A DNA stretch of 64,000 bases from Phalacrocorax aristotelis (Eukaryota; Chordata; Aves; Suliformes; Phalacrocoracidae), in contig NC_134277.1 of the NCBI RefSeq assembly GCF_949628215.1, positions 96,337,963-96,401,962 of the forward strand, in the 5' to 3' direction. Every line of letters starts with the position of its first letter. Within the stretch, counting starts at the first letter, position 1. Under the pieces are notes generated by a model that was not told where the DNA came from, searched no databases, and worked only from the letters and a program-made list of their open reading frames with translations. The translations under genes were made by a program, and so were the position numbers. Below are positions 63,524-64,000 of the stretch, in pieces.

Positions 63524-64000
63524 CTGCAATACATATTAAAAACAAACCAAAACTTGTCTAATTTTTAAAAGAAAACAGTAGCATATTATAAAATAGCGCA
63601 TCCAAATTTAAATGTGCTGAACAAGAATACTCTATGTACATCCATGTTTAAAATAGGAAAAAGCTAAGGTTACAGAATATACTAATGATTGTAACCTTTT
63701 AAATTGTAAAAACAGTAACATACATAACAGCAAATATGTTCTCTGCTTGCTCTGTCCTCACACTGTTACTCTCATCTTAGCTTTCTCAACTGATAGCTGC
63801 TATTAATTCAATGTATTGTCTTTACTAAAGGTGACTTAAAAGGAAAAAAGTTATTCTGCTCTAAGGACTATGAAGTGGATACTTTTCCCCCAGTTTCTCT
63901 CCTTGTAAATGGGTGCATTGGTATCTTCTGCAAGAGATCCACAAACCAGAGGATTAAAAGTTGTCAGCAGCTACTGGACAAGCAGGTTAGGAAGCTGTTC
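63524..64000 (-). other. Start of the next upstream PTPN3 intron
   Basis: No splice-flanked coding segment of PTPN3 is recognised between exon a and the window edge. The upstream exons encoding the end of the FERM region and the FERM-PDZ spacer must lie beyond 64000. Confidence 0.6.

Noticed and set aside
63901..64000. A further upstream PTPN3 exon at the window edge
   Set aside because: The minus-strand reading from position 64000 meets a TAG in the only promising frame and shows no PTPN3 similarity I can recognise.
1..64000. Bacterial-style systems (operons, CRISPR, toxin-antitoxin, phage)
   Set aside because: The window has vertebrate exon-intron structure, CR1 elements and no dense coding, so these are not applicable.

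Overview
This is a vertebrate nuclear window, almost certainly from a bird. The repeats are short, 5'-truncated CR1 LINE copies whose 3' tails carry TTCTATGA-like repeats. Interspersed repeats are sparse, introns are compact, and there is no Alu, B1 or L1-type mammalian repeat. No operons, bacterial genes, CRISPR arrays or rRNA/tRNA genes are visible. Most of the short open frames are chance frames in non-coding DNA. The one gene I can support is the 3' half of PTPN3 (PTPH1), a cytoplasmic FERM-PDZ protein tyrosine phosphatase, on the minus strand. Eleven exons lie between 63523 and 33821. They join in frame with consensus GT-AG sites into 1248 coding bases (415 residues plus stop). They cover the PDZ domain (exons a-c), a linker (exon d) and the whole classical tyrosine-phosphatase domain (exons e-k). 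The FERM-domain exons must lie beyond position 64000. Diagnostic residues favour PTPN3 over its paralogue PTPN4.

Layout: 1-26.4 kb is intergenic DNA downstream of PTPN3. It holds two recognisable CR1 copies (0.92-1.45 kb and 13.26-13.63 kb, both with their 3' end on the minus strand), much older LINE remnants (about 5.4, 6.3 and 18.3-19.3 kb) and simple repeats, with no convincing gene. 26.4-33.8 kb is AT-rich, free of obvious repeats and directly downstream of the PTPN3 stop. I read at least the part down to about 31.4 kb as probable 3' UTR and the rest as a possible distal extension. 33.8-63.5 kb is PTPN3 with its introns, which hold two clear CR1 copies (37.06-37.60 kb minus, 58.52-58.94 kb plus), a worn CR1 tail (48.37 kb) and a compound TG/CGTG microsatellite (51.9 kb). 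63.5-64.0 kb is the start of the next upstream intron.

The most interesting local observations are a possible unannotated 66-base cassette exon at 56054-56119, which would add 22 in-frame residues between the PDZ domain and the phosphatase linker, and a diverged pair of direct repeats (about 54.73-54.98 and 56.16-56.40 kb) that flanks the linker exon. I found no sign of a novel multi-gene system; apart from these points this is ordinary avian genic and intergenic DNA.
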